From Melampsora larici-populina 98AG31 (lineage: Eukaryota > Basidiomycota > Pucciniomycetes > Pucciniales > Melampsoraceae), in NCBI RefSeq assembly GCF_000204055.1, contig NW_006768835.1, forward strand, positions 182,813-246,812: DNA of 64,000 bases, written 5' to 3'. Positions 36,309 to 48,477 of this stretch are shown here, one piece after another. Positions within the stretch are counted from its first letter, which is position 1. The number at the start of each line of letters is the position of its first letter. The notes under the pieces were generated by a model, which was not told the DNA's origin, did no database searches, and saw nothing but the letters and a program-made list of their open reading frames with translations. Position numbers and translations under genes: made by a program.

Positions 36309-37015
36309 AAAGACCACATACCCTTGATGTCAACAAAACAAAGCATCATCCATGTCTCCCGTTTCTCCCAGATCCAGCAACACCCATCATCTCCCACATC
36401 TTTGATCCATCTTGCGCTTATGGTACCTCATAACTCTCAGAAGCCATTTTCACTTGACATCTATCTTGATCTAAGCAACACAAATGGAACTTACCACCCT
36501 GCATAGAGGCCCATGGACCCTCATTGGATCCAGCTCAATCATTTGACTTACCATCTCCTGAAAGCCGCTCTCAATCCCCCTCTCAAGAATTTGTCATCAT
36601 GTTTTGGTTGTATCAAATTTATCAAATTTATCAAATTTGTTGACTCTATCAATTCTTTCAAATCAATAGTTTCTATCAAATCAATCAGTTTTACCTATTT
36701 GCTCAAACCCATTCTCCCTTTCAAAGTATTCAAATTCACCTTACCTCCTTTTACCATTCTCCAATGTCTGACTCTGAATACACCAGCTCATTGAAGGGTT
36801 GCTCTTCCCCTGAGCCAGTAGTTGAGAGAAATCCTTGAATTAGAATGTTTTTATGTGGAATTAAGTCCATGAGATCAGGATTTCATGAATTGAGCAAAAC
36901 TTGTGCACAAAGGTTTTCTCACATGAGTTTGCCTTTGTCATGGGCCCAAACAACCTGAAGAAGTTGCAAATATGGAGTTTGGGGCCTCCCTTGACAACAA
37001 AATTCAAATTCAGAC

Positions 37016-37288
37016 ATAGTCTCATAATACAACTTTTGCATAAAACCACTCCATCACCTTCAAATTCATGCTCAAAACTTCAAAAACCCATCTCATCACA
37101 TTGGTTTGCACAAAAAAACATCATAATCACCTTGAAGATGTTGCAATTATGCTGATTGGGCTCCCCGAAGATAGCTCTCTTCCTGTTGCCTCAGGACTTT
37201 TCTATGTCAGTAGTTTTCTTTACCGCCGGGTAAAGATTACATTTGGTGTAGTGATAGTCTCATAATACAACTTTTGCATAAAACCACT
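37016..37288. repeat. Spaced direct repeat
   Basis: TAGTCTCATAATACAACTTT and the following GCATAAAACCACT occur at 37018-37050 and again at 37256-37288. Confidence 0.8.
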
Positions 37289-37319
37289 GCTTCATCTTCA
37301 TATCTACACGCAAACCCTC

Positions 37320-37800
37320 AAAATATCACCTCTGGCTCCCGCCCTGCCATAGAACACACACATGATAATGGAAGGAGTGTGCCCATGAGCCCATATTTGT
37401 AGTCATAGATTGTACTATAAAAGGCGCACATTTTATCTCTATCCGACTTTACCCTACCTCACCTTCATCACACTCTTATCCACACTCAAAGCTTCAAAAT
37501 ACCATTTTTCACTCACACTTTGCCATACACCACGCACAAGGACATAGAAGGCTTGTCCCAGTTGACTCAGAATTTCAGTCTTTATTTCTCCTTTAAAAGG
37601 CGCACATTTCTTCTTTATTCAACTTTACACTAGCTCCCCTCCTTCACCTTTATATATACACATATATATGTTCAAAATACCATCTTTGGCTCCTGCTTTA
37701 ATTAGCCATAAAACACGCACAACAACATGGAAGGCTTGTACCAATTAACTCACATATACAGTCATTTATCTACCTTTGAAAGGTGCACATTGGCTTTTTC
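37320..37800. repeat. Imperfect tandem array, ~180-bp unit, with TATA-like motifs
   Basis: The word TATAAAAGGCGCACATT (37416-37432) recurs as TTTAAAAGGCGCACATT (37592-37608) and CTTTGAAAGGTGCACATT (37773-37791), about 178-182 bp apart. Each is followed by a Pyr-rich stretch with CAACTTTACNCTA-like words, CAAAATACCATNTTT and, further on, a GGAAGGCTTGT-like word. It lies directly upstream of the gene at 38097. Confidence 0.65.
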
Positions 37801-38096
37801 TGCCTCAGAATACATATCTAGATTTAGAGGTGAGTTATTTGTATCAAATCTGGCATGATTGCCTGCTTAAAGGGTTTTCTCCCGCTTCACAGTCAGTACA
37901 AACTGAATATAGAAGAGGCTACCTCAGTCTATAAGATTGTAAAGTTGATCCTCCTTAGCACTGACTTAATTTGAGGTTAGATCCTTGCACAGGAAATGTG
38001 AAGACATGGATGCAAAAACCAGGACATCTCAAGCGTGGATACAAAAACATGGATATTGAATGCAAGTGATAGTCAATTGTGTTCAACATATAACAT

Positions 38097-40155
38097 ATGA
38101 GTAATGAAAAAATAACAGTGTGGCATCCAAGGAGCAATATAGTACTCAAAGGGAGATATGGTCCTCAAAGGAGTGTGATTGTCATTACACTCAAAAAGCC
38201 GGTCCGCCGGAGTTATCAGAGCACACGTTCCAACGATGCCATTACCAATGCCGATTCATCATTACCAGAAACCAAGCGCTCACATAATCAGGAGACTCAT
38301 ACAACATCTCGTCGTGGTCTTGGTTCTGCAGCATCCGCCAACACAGACGCGAATCATCTACCCACGCCCTCTGCTACTCAGCAACAACAGCCCCTACCAA
38401 TTCACACTGAACCAGTGCAAGATATCCAAGATCTTGATCTTGATGACATTACTTTGAAGAACTATCATCAAGTCAAAAGATTCTGGCCTCTCAGACGCAT
38501 CACAGACCAGCTTCAGCGTCAGAAATCATCTAACCACCAGTTGAGCGCAGAGGTGCTTGTTGAAGCAAAGGCGGTTCTTGAAAGTCTTGAAACTTCCCTT
38601 CACATGATTGCGATGGTTTCTCATGTTGATATTACTACGTTGAAACGTGCCTTGTCAGTTTATCTTTCTGTATTCAATCATCAACGTTGATCACTATGCT
38701 AACAAGATATTCTTTGCAGGGGCCTTGTCAGTGGCACAACACATGCCAATAATCCGTGGCATAGGTGGTTAAATTTTGCACTTGATGCCAACAAGTTTCC
38801 TAGTATGTATGTTTACTTATACTTGTCTGACTAGATGGCTAATCATCTTATGTTTATGTTATAGTTCCTACCCGAGGACACCCAGATTCAGCAGCCATTC
38901 TGGCAAATCACAATAAAGCCAACCACGTTGCCTATAACACACTCACGGTCAACCAACTTACTGTGTTCAAATCACCAGTTTTCTTTGCTCTTGGTGGCTA
39001 TCCCAACTATTCAGCCATTTCTTTCTCTGACAACGCCTCTGGAGATACTTCAGTTCTTATTCCCGAGGTCCCCAAATTGAGCGAAGAGGACGAACTTCGA
39101 TACCAGCTCATCTACGATAAACTAGTCAATACAAAGAAAGTGGCCAAGGATTGCGAGCTGAATACACCTGCAGCCTGTGCTAGTAAGGAGGAAAATGTTC
39201 TCTTTTGAGTTTCAAAAAAATTGCGCAACAGATGAGGTTTTCTTCAAGTCAAGTCTGTCTTCAGTTTGTTTCACAAATGTAATATCTGACACATTTGATT
39301 ACAGCTTGAAAGTGATCATCAAATGCTAGGAATAGATTACTACATCATTGCATGTAGTAATAACACTGGAGGGGAAGGATGGTGTCGAGAACATAGTAGT
39401 CAGGAAGAGATTGTTCAGTGGGTTTCTGACAGGGCACAACTTCAGCATGTGTTTCCTGTTTATTGTCAACACGGATCAATTGTCGAAAAAGTTCAAGCCG
39501 TTGCTAGTCCAAAGAATGGAACTTTACCCGCGAAGCGGCCATCAAACAATCAATCATACATTGACAAGAGGAATTTGGGTGGGCAGCTCAATGAGCTCGT
39601 ACGTAAGTTAAATTTAACTTTGTATTTCCATTTCTACTTGTAATCTTACAAATAATCCCACACGTAGTCAATCTTGTTGGAAAGGACGATTATAAGCCGT
39701 TCCCTCGCACACCGAATCCGATTGCTTCTCTCCAAGAACGCAAACTGAAGGTTGAAAGCGCTACCAACTCTGCACTGTCTAAAGATGATTTTGACAAAGG
39801 ATTCACAGGCATGAATGCCAAGGCTCGCCGTAGTTGGCTCAGCGATCTGAAGGATGGTAAATTTAAACTCATGAAGGAGGTTGAAGTTCAACCAAGCAAA
39901 GGCAAACATCATATCACTGAAAGCCAATCTCAACCAAGTGGACCACCTCATACCACAGACAATCAGTCAATTGCTTCCAAACTTCAAAATTCCCAGCCTT
40001 GTGCATCAAATTCGCAAATTCCTCAAATTCCTCAAGTCATTGAACAATCAGGCCAGCCAAGCAAATCCCAAAAGGCTGAGCTGGCAGCTGAGGCCACTGC
40101 ATCTGCGACTCAAGGTACTGAAGGTGAAGGAGGTGCTACCTGTGATCTTGCTTGA
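38097..40155 (+). CDS. Unidentified five-exon gene, probably a rust-lineage family
   Basis: Exons 38097-38653, 38720-38802, 38865 to about 39196, 39305-39602 and 39668-40155 join in frame (about 585 aa). I do not recognise a domain. Visible features: a polar Ser/Thr/Gln-rich N-terminus; a helical block (QLSAEVLVEAKAVLESLETS); GTTHANNPWHRWLNFALDAN; GHPDSAAILANHNKANHVAYN; VFFALGGYPNYSAISFSDNA; a C-rich, H-rich middle (CSNNTGGEGWCREHSSQE, VFPVYCQHGSIVEKVQAVAS); LVGKDDYKPFPRTPNPIAS; and a disordered Ser/Gln/Pro tail. The donor of the third intron (GTTCTC) is poor; the stronger GTAAGG at 39183 would put the next exon in another frame. The last codons (CDLA*) coincide with the start of a long repeat that is present again at 63274. 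Confidence 0.6.
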
Positions 40156-40866
40156 CTTGTATAATGGCCATGATCACTTTCAAATCTTCCCACTTATTTC
40201 TGTTTTCTGTTTTTTTATCTTTCTTATTCTCGTCCAAAGTGTTCCTTGATTTGGTTTTCAAAAGTGTTGCTTTGAATGCTGAACTACACTTTGACCCAGT
40301 TGCTTGTTTTCAAACTTGAATGTCTGAATAGTAAATATACTATGTTTCAATCTTAAACCCACAAGAATTGTTGTATTGACTCCCCGTTCTAAGGTGTACC
40401 TGAACGGTCCACTCTCACGTGTGATTCCTTTGAAATTTGTTATGGATCCGGTCTTGGAGATATCCACCCCAATTATTTGTCACCATCTTGAAATCGTTCC
40501 TTTGAAAACAGATTTTCCTGGCGGTCAAAATATTGATCATAGTATGTACATATGTATCAAATTTACAAGATATTTGAATGGAGTTGCCAAAGCCAAGGCT
40601 GTGCAAGACATCAATTGGGCATGAGTGCACTATTGGGATCTATTTAAATCAAAATCTATTGTATGTATTTGACGTTCTACTACCTTCTACTACCATAAAT
40701 TGCGCCTGAGAAACATACATAACATAATTGTAGTTGAACTTCAAATACAATTATGTTGAAATCATCGCCCCAGGACCCTGGCAAACCCCACCAAAGCCGG
40801 TTGACGTGGGAGGTATGAATTTTTGGGAAAAAAAAATTGACATGGGGTGTGACAGGTATGAATCTG
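40141..40866. repeat. Long direct repeat, left copy
   Basis: Begins TGTGATCTTGCTTGACTT and is about 99% identical to 63274-64000 over roughly 725 bp; the right copy runs off the window. The differences are single bases and homopolymer lengths. It includes the last four codons of the 38097 gene and its 3' flank. The two copies bracket the gypsy element. Confidence 0.95.
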
Positions 40867-41154
40867 ATTTTTTCCAAAAAATGATGTATGAATTTCACAA
40901 TCTCCAAAATCCGTGAAATTTAACGTAGATGTCACAGGGGTATGAATTTTGCTAGATTTGGGGGGTCAACAAAGACTTGTCCCGCTTAGATGCACGGCAA
41001 AGCTCAAAATTGTGTTTTTTTGAGCAACTTTTGACTGAAAAAATATTTTTCTCCAAACATGCCAGAAAAATTTGTCAAATGTGGAGGTCTGGGAGGTATG
41101 AGAACCAAATTTTGATTGACCACACCCCTGAAAACCCCCGGGACGCAGGTGTGA

Positions 41155-41409
41155 AATATTGTTTTATTTTCTTTTATGTTGTTTTCTTTTAACTTGTTTT
41201 CTCTTTTTTATGTTAGTTGTCTTTCTTGTTTTTGAATGAAAATAAAAAATTAAATTGACTGAATTAAAAAATGAGTGTGCGAGTAAGAGTCACGAGTGCG
41301 AGTAAAAAAATTCGAGTGCAAGTAAAAAAATTCGAGTGCAAGTAAAAATTGAGCCAAGAATGCTTGATATAAAAAGAGATGTTTTTAGGCATATTTTCTG
41401 CTTTCCACA
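41155..41409 (-). repeat. Gypsy 3' LTR, truncated
   Basis: On the minus strand it begins TGTGGAAAGCAGAAAATATG at 41409 directly after the polypurine tract. It matches 63270 down to about 63030, the start of the 5' LTR. Homology ends near 41155, so only ~255 bp of an LTR of at least 1.6 kb is present. It has one more copy of a TTCGAGTGCAAGTAAAAAAA-type unit than the right LTR. Confidence 0.8.
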
Positions 41410-41424
41410 TCCTCCCCCAACTTC
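41410..41424 (-). promoter_or_regulatory. Polypurine tract of the gypsy element
   Basis: On the minus strand GTTGGGGGAGGA ends immediately before the LTR start TGTGG. Position and composition fit the plus-strand primer site. Confidence 0.75.
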
Positions 41425-41529
41425 GCATTTGTCCTCAAATAGCCCTCTTAATTTGTTCACCAATCAATTCCAAGTCCTTTAGTGTTATACTCCCTTCACC
41501 CTTAATTTCGCATTTTTAGCTTGCTGGTA

Positions 41530-42103
41530 TCACTTTCTTCATTACTTGGTATGTTCATTCAAACTATCGATCCCTTTTCAACTTGTCCTGCTATCGATAT
41601 CGTGTTTATTCTCATCTTCAACACTTTTTGTAGTGTAATTGCTCTATTGTGACCTATCTACCCTTATCGAATCCAATCCATCTTATTATCAAGACGTTAT
41701 CCCTTAACTCGTAGCCTGTGTTTTATTTACATTAATTGGTATGTTACTTTTAAAACCCCTAACAACACTTCCTTTTGTTCGCTGATTGTTTGACCCCTTT
41801 TAATTGTTTATTTATTAATCCACACAGTGTAATTACTCTTTTGTGTTACTGTAATCGAACGTGTTAAATAGCTCATTTGACTATTATCTAAACCCAGGTA
41901 TGTCAGATTTACTTAACTCTTTATTCTGTTTTGATCCGTACATATGCTAATATTGTTTCTATCCTCCATTCTTGTATCTGCCTTTCATTTTACTCGTTGG
42001 TTCCCACCCAGGTATGTTCTGTTATGTTCAAATTTCCTTCTGTCTTTAACTAACTTGTATGTTCTCTAACCTTGGTGTTTTATGATTTATGTAGTGTAAT
42101 ACA
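41530..42103 (+). repeat. Tandem intron-like units upstream of the antisense ORF
   Basis: GGTATGT-type donor words occur at about 41548, 41727, 41897 and 42011. Acceptor-like TAG/CAG before TGTAAT occurs at about 41633, 41826 and 42095. The alternation suggests duplicated leader introns of a plus-strand transcript starting in the LTR. Confidence 0.5.
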
Positions 42104-43227
42104 ATGGTACCTTACAAGCCTCATCCCACAAAGTGTGCTTGCTGCCTAGAGGATGATATCTCTTGCTCTTGGATTGTCTACAATTCCGCTCCTCGCTCAA
42201 CTCGTTTACCTCCTCCTCTTGAAAGTTGTGACCAATGCGCCAAACGTGGCAGGTTCTGTGGTAAGTCCCTGTTTTCTGTTTACTCTTTATAACCTTGATT
42301 GTTACTGATGACCTTTAATATTTTGTTTGTATTATCCCCGTGTCTTCTTCCCCTCTCTCTTTATCTCTAGAATGGCCTCCCTTAACCAATTCCAACGGCG
42401 ACATTCTTGTTGAGCCTCTTCTCTCGAACCCTTACGTTGCTGGTAACAAAAACAAGACTGCTGCTGAATGTCGTGCTCGCATCATGGCCTGGACTTCTAA
42501 ACCCGACAAGCCTGCTGATCCTAATTTGCATTTAAAGTGGAGGGAAGACGTTCGAATGTGGAACAATTGGGGAAACGCTCCTCTTAATTTCACCCCAAAC
42601 TCTAGTTCCTCTAATGCTAAACCTCACTATCATCCTTATCCTAAACCCCCAAAGTGTAAGCCTCACACGCCCAATCAACCACCTCCCCGAGCCTCACCTC
42701 CAGCTCTCAACCCATTTGTTACTCCTTTTGTACCAACTCGACCAAAATCACCTCCCGTCAAAGTTGAAGACCCTCCTCCTACTTTTTCTTCCAATGCTAT
42801 TAATGTAGAATCTACCAATGTTGTTGATTTAGAACCAGAACCTGTTCCAAAAACCACTAACCCTGTTGAACCACCCCTAGATGCTGTGATTGAAGAATGT
42901 ATTAAAAAATATGGTGATAAAGCTGTTCTTTTCTGGTTTGCTAAAAAAGTAGATTTATCTGAAGAAATTAGACGTGTAGGTAGATATGTTCCTTCTTCTT
43001 CCTCCGCCAATACCATTGCTAGTCTTACTCAACATATGGTAGAAAGCTTGTATGAACATTGGTCCGTCTTTGATCCTAACTCTGAAAAAGAGGTCCACGC
43101 TAGAGTCTGTCTTGTTCGAAGGTTGAAATCTCTTGTTGCTCATTTTATCATGCATCCTCCTTCTTCTGAACCTTCTAATCCTAGTACTTCTTCTTCTGAC
43201 AAGGGTAAAAATTGTGCTTTCCATTAG
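42104..43227 (+). CDS. Extra antisense ORF of the gypsy element; Cys-rich N-terminus, unknown function
   Basis: Two exons, 42104-42260 and 42371-43227, join through GTAAGT...CTCTAG in frame (337 aa). The N-terminus has a Cys cluster: KCACCLEDDISCSW, then CDQCAKRGRFCEW across the join. This spacing (C-x2-C...C-x2-C-x6-C) suggests a small zinc-binding module. It somewhat resembles a fungal Zn2-Cys6 arrangement but does not fit the C6 pattern well. A Pro-rich linker follows, then a helical C-terminal region (VIEECIKKYGDKAVLFWFAK, LVRRLKSLVAHFIMH). It lies between the integrase stop and the polypurine tract, opposite to gag-pol, where additional ORFs occur in other gypsy lineages. Transcription could start in the adjacent LTR. 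No family recognised. Confidence 0.65.
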
Positions 43228-45076
43228 GAATTTGTATTGTTTTTCTTTTGTTGTATTTCTATGACTTGTCTACTTATGTTGTACTTTTACCATTCTTTAC
43301 TGCTTCTTGACTTGTGACTTGTGTTTTGGTTTCTTGTTAAATATTAAATCCAAAAAAATCTTCTGTATAATGTTGTAGTAGGAAAATCCCTTAGAAAAAA
43401 TCGTGAATAATAATAAAGAACCAATTTTGTTGGAATGATTGTGAGTTCCCTTTTGACTTTCACTCTTTAAATTCTTGATCCACCTCCCCCAACTTAGATT
43501 AAAACCCACTATGTCCACCTTTATTTGATTTATACGACACATTTCAAACAGTAAACTTCCACGTCATACTAAATTAAATTATTCCACTAACTCCTTTCCG
43601 TCCACTTGTAACTATACTTATTTGATTTGTTGTCCATAATTCTTATTCCCGTAATTCAAACTAACTGAACCAATCCCCAAGTAACCTCTAAACTAGGCCT
43701 TGGCACTAATGTAATGCACACTGGAGTCTGTCCCGGATACTACTCGTACTATATTGCAAGAATATATGTACCAACTACCTTCAAAATTTTAAGCTATAAG
43801 TAAATATCCCAGAGTCGTGTTATCTTTTAATCCCTTACTAAGTTTCCAGTCCCTTATCAAAACCCGTCTACACCTCAGATAAAAATTTCCATAATAGTAA
43901 TCATCATTGCTGTCCTACACAATCCAACCTCCTCATACACTCATACCACTTGTCCGCAACCCATACCAAAGAAAGAAAACAAGAAAGAAGATCATGCTGT
44001 AGTAGTAACCATTTTATATGTAATTTTATTGTAATTTTGCTGCTGCTTTGATTGAATTGTTGATAATGCGCAGCCTCTCCCCAAACACCCTACTACAGTC
44101 TTACTTTGATGTAAGTTAATATTTAACAACTTTGATTTGATACTTGTAACACTATATCCTAATACCAGCCAGCTAATCCACCATCCTCAACTACCAACTC
44201 CGTCCCCGTAGAACAGAAAAAAGATAAAAGAGAAACATAACCCGTACTCCGCGAAACCATTTTGATAGTAAAAGTGTTGTGATTTAAAAGGTTCTATGTG
44301 AAATTTATTTTTATGTAGTATTGAATGTAACTTATTTTAATAATTGATATTTGATTGATTCATTTTATCTTACTTCTTGTAATTTGATTTGATTGTATGT
44401 AATTTAATTCTGATTCATTTTGACTATCCATACCCGCCATCTATCCTCCATCCTCATCAACCTATACCAAACACCACCGGAAAAATAAAAGAAACTGATA
44501 AAGAGAAACTTGATTTATAATAACCATAACTAAAGAAAAAAAGAGAAAATTGTGAAAATTGTTTATAGCAGTAATCCATTAATGTTGTTTTATTGTTTAA
44601 GTTGACTGATTGTTGAATTTAATTTTGTAACTTATACCCATCCAGTGCCCCCTGCTATTGATTGACTTAATTTGAAGTATATGAAGAATAAAAGAAAAAG
44701 AGAAGAAAGAAAGAAAGAAAATTGATTTTAAGTAGTATTCCAAATTCAGCTTGATTGATTGAATGTTGAATTTTGATTTGATGATTGTTGCGCCCGCCCC
44801 GTACCCACTACTTTTGTTGTTTGATTTTGATAACTCTCCATCCTGCCAACATCCACCATCCTCAACTATCCTATCCCACACCGCCAAAGATAAAGAGAAA
44901 GTAATAATAAGAAAAAATCCACCGAACTACGCCCGCTTTAACACTAAATTCACCAATCCCATACAAATACAGTCCACCTTTAAAGAGAAACAAAGACACA
45001 AGAAAACACCCCAACATATACACACCGAACCAACACAAAAAAGAAAAAACTTTGAAGAGAATTATTTTTATTTATC
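43228..45076. other. Non-coding internal region of the gypsy element
   Basis: AT-rich sequence between the antisense ORF and the integrase stop. It has repeated purine-rich words (AAAGAGAAA, GAAAGAAAGAAAG). No supported ORF. Confidence 0.5.
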
Positions 45077-48000
45077 TTATCCTGAACTTCCCGTACTTGC
45101 TGATTCCTCCTCTTGAAAATCTTCCTGCACTGAAACCCCTGAAACCCCTCTCGGAAAAAAACTCTTGATATGTTCAGCTGCCACCCGCCTGCTTAACACT
45201 GTCCCGTCCAATTCCTCCAAAATATAAGATCCTCCCGGATATTGTTCCTTCACCCTATAAGGCCCATTCCACCTATCCTTGAATAATTTCCCCCATTGGG
45301 ATTCCAAGCTTTTGTTATACACTAAGACTAAATCCCCAGCCTCCAAAGCACCTCTTAACCTATGTGAGTTCTTCTTATCCCAATATATAATACCCTCCGT
45401 CCTTGTCTTCATCATCCTGTCATAAGCCTTCTTTAACATTTCATCCCTCTGTTCCAACTGCTCCACTCTTGCCATTAATAACTCCTCCCTGGTAGTAACT
45501 TTATCCCAATCCACCCCAAGAAAAGTCCCTACCTCAACGTCCACTGGTAAAATTGCTTTCTGATTGAAAAGAACTTCATAAGGTGAGAATCCAGTTGTCC
45601 TCTTAGTGGAAATCCTGTCTGAGAATAACACTAAAGGTAATTTCTCCGCCCACTTCCTTCCATCTTCACCGCACATTTTCACCAAGGTATTCTTCAACGG
45701 TTGGTGTCCACGCTCTACCATTCCTTCACCTTGCGGCCAATAAGCAGTAGCCTCCCCCATCTTTGATCCTGATAAACTCACTGCCTCTCTTAATTCTCCC
45801 TTAAATTCTGGCCCTCCATCTACTGTAAAACACTTCACCGCCCCATATCTCCAAATCCACTCTTTCAAAATGAAATCTGACACCACCTTTGAAGTTAACT
45901 TTTGTAAAGGTTTGGCTTCAACCCATCCTGAAAGATCATCTCTTGCCACAATCAAGTACTTATATTTACTAGTCTTAATGTGCACAGCATCTAGACTAAC
46001 CCTTCCAAACACCATAGCTTCCCCGTAGCATGTCCTCTTTCCTTTTGAGTATTGGGACTTCTTCTTTGACAAGCTTCACAAGACATCACCCATCTTCTCA
46101 CGTCTTCCTTCATCTCCGGCCACCAAAACCTAACTAAGCATCTTCTATAAGTTTCTTCTACACCTCTATGTCCCATCTCTTCATGTAATCTTTGTAACAC
46201 TATCTCTTGACCTTCTTTTCTTGACACTACTAATCTTCCGCAAGGTATTCCCCTCTTCTTTAATCTTCCCCGCTCCATGAAGAAAGTCTTTGACCTATGT
46301 TGTATCCATTGAAAATCTTCATCAGAAAAATTTGGAGGTCTATGAAAACCTTTTAGATATTCTTCAAGTGATGCCCATAATCCTTCTTGAGTCCAAGGTA
46401 TCATTTCATTATTATCATCAATAGTAGAAACTGGGAAACCCTCATGTGGAGTAATATCATCCTTTTCTTCATCAAAATCTTCTCCTTTGGACGTTGAATC
46501 TTCCCCGACTGGTCTTCGTGAAAGTCCATCTGGCATCCCAAAACTCTTTCCTGACTTATGAACAATATCAAAGGAAAATAATTGAATAAATGCCACCCAT
46601 CTAGTCATTGGTGCATTTGGTAAAGTTGGCCTGTTGATCATTTCTACCAAAGACTTTGCGTCTACCTGAAGCTCAAAGTGTTGTCCCCACAAGTTGCTTT
46701 GGAATTTCTTAAGTATTCTTGCAACACCACATAGTTCTAGTTTGGGCTGGGAATATCTTGCTTCTACCGGTGAAAACACCAATGATTCGTAGAACACCGG
46801 CCTTGCCTTCCCTTGCTTATCTTCTTGCATCAATACACCTCCTGCTGCCATTTGACTTGAGTCTACCGCCAAGATAATTTTGCCTGCGCCTTCCCCATAT
46901 TCCAATCCCTTCAACATAATATCTTCCCCAATAATTTGTTTCAGCTTATCCAAAGCTTCCTGACACTCTTCATCCCAATCCCATTCCACATCTTTCCTAG
47001 TCAACCTTCTCATAGGTGCTGCAATCTTAGAGAAGTCCTTAATAAACATCCTCACATATATGCACATTCCGAGAAATCCCAAAACCTCTGTAGTGTTTCT
47101 GGGAACCGGCCAATTCTGAATCTTGTTCTTCTTCTTCTTTGATATTGTCCTTCCCTCCTTACAGACCACATGTCCCACAATCTCCAATGCTGGCACACAA
47201 ACTGCAAACTTCTTCCCTGAAACTGTAAGTCCCGCCTCTTCAATCCTAAACAAAACTCTTTCTAAAGTAACCGCATATTCCCATATGAAACGCCTAATGC
47301 CGGGATTTTCTTCCAGCCCTGCATCGCCATAGGTAGAATCAGGACCTTTGATTCCGCCGTCATCAATGAAGATACCTACATTCTGTGGAATTTCATCTTG
47401 AAGAATCCACATCATTTGAGCTTGATATACTGCTACTGAATTTGTTGCACCTTGAGGTAATCTAGTAAGTTGAAATCTTCCCAATGGTGTTTCAAAAGTT
47501 GTTAAGGGCCTTGAAAAATCTGCCAACTCTCTTTCATCATATCCTCCCATAATATCACCTAAGCCATAACATGCTCTCCCTGCAAATGATTCCACGAACT
47601 CTTCAGGTGCCGGAGGCATTCCCGCATCCTTGATGGTGACCTTATTCAATTCTTGTAAGTCATGGACCACTCTTAATTTACCATCCTGTTTCTTCACACA
47701 AAATACTGGGCTTGAATAGCTTGAGGTTGACTGTTCATACAATCCTGTCCTTAGCCGTTGTCTGATTAATTCAATGTATTCTGGTTTGATAGCCGCCGGA
47801 ATCGGAATTGGCTTCTTCTGCCAAGGTTGATGGTCCACCACTGGAATGGCACAGGGAAATCCATAAGAATGCCTCAAAACACCCCTTTCTTCTTCACAAT
47901 AAGCAATTGCCCCTTCCCTTAATACTACTACATGTAATAATAACTTCATCTCTTCATCACTTAACCAATCTTGAGGCCCAAAATTACACATCTTCAACCG

Positions 48001-48477
48001 CTCCAATGTTGTCTTCTTTGTCTCCACACATTCCAGAGGATTCATTGACAAAGGTGTTTCATATGGATCCCTTGACATTGGTGGTCTCTGTAAGGGTGGA
48101 TTGAGACTTTGTGGCATAGCTGCATTGACCGTCTGGACCTTCTTCGCCACTGACTTGTACTTTGCCGCAAAACATAATAACTCTCCCCTCCTTCATCTCT
48201 CGCAAACCTCTGCTTGCTGCCTAATGTCAAAACCTTCATTTAGCGCCTTCACCATCTCCCATTCTTCTTCCTCCAATAAACCCCCTCTGATTCCGTTTTC
48301 TAACTCCTGCATACTTCCGCCATAATCTTCTAATTGTACACCACGACTTGAGAATTGAGACTGAGATAAAGAGGATTCAATAAAACTAAAAGAAGAACTA
48401 AACTCTGAACCAAAATATATACTATCCTCCAAAACTTCTCCCACTTGCTCTTCCTCCCTTGATACCAAAGATGATGA
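45077..48477 (-). pseudogene. Gypsy pol: RT, RNase H and integrase (two disabling changes)
   Basis: Minus strand, continuing from 56321 across the Ngaro insertion. From 48468 a linker reads VSREEEQVGEVLEDSIY. An in-frame TGA lies at 48195-48193. Downstream from 48150: RT with VFCVKKQDGKLRVVHDLQEL, LTRLPQGATNS and the catalytic FIDDGG (an I-D-D box); a tether; RNase H with AVDSSQMAAGGVLM and ARYSQPKLELCGV; integrase zinc finger H-x3-H-x~28-C-x2-C (HEEMGHRG...MSCEACQ). The frame then shifts at a G4 run (46021-46024), after which integrase continues: LDAVHIKTSK (first Asp), TVDGGPEFKG (second Asp), PQGEGMVERGHQ (Glu), YEVLFNQ and a C-terminal GPYRVKEQYPGGSYILEEL. No chromodomain is seen. The stop and shift make this copy unable to yield full Pol unless they are sequence errors. 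Confidence 0.92.

Larger units (their letters stand above)
35340..38096. other. Repeat-bearing intergenic region
   Basis: About 2.8 kb with no convincing ORF. It holds a two-copy tandem repeat (36130-36308), a spaced direct repeat (37016-37050 and 37254-37288) and a three-copy imperfect tandem array (about 37320-37800), listed separately. Confidence 0.5.

Noticed and set aside
40258..40624. Matching short ORFs repeated at 63390-63756
   Set aside because: They are identical only because they lie in the long direct repeat; opposite-strand overlapping readings with no protein character.
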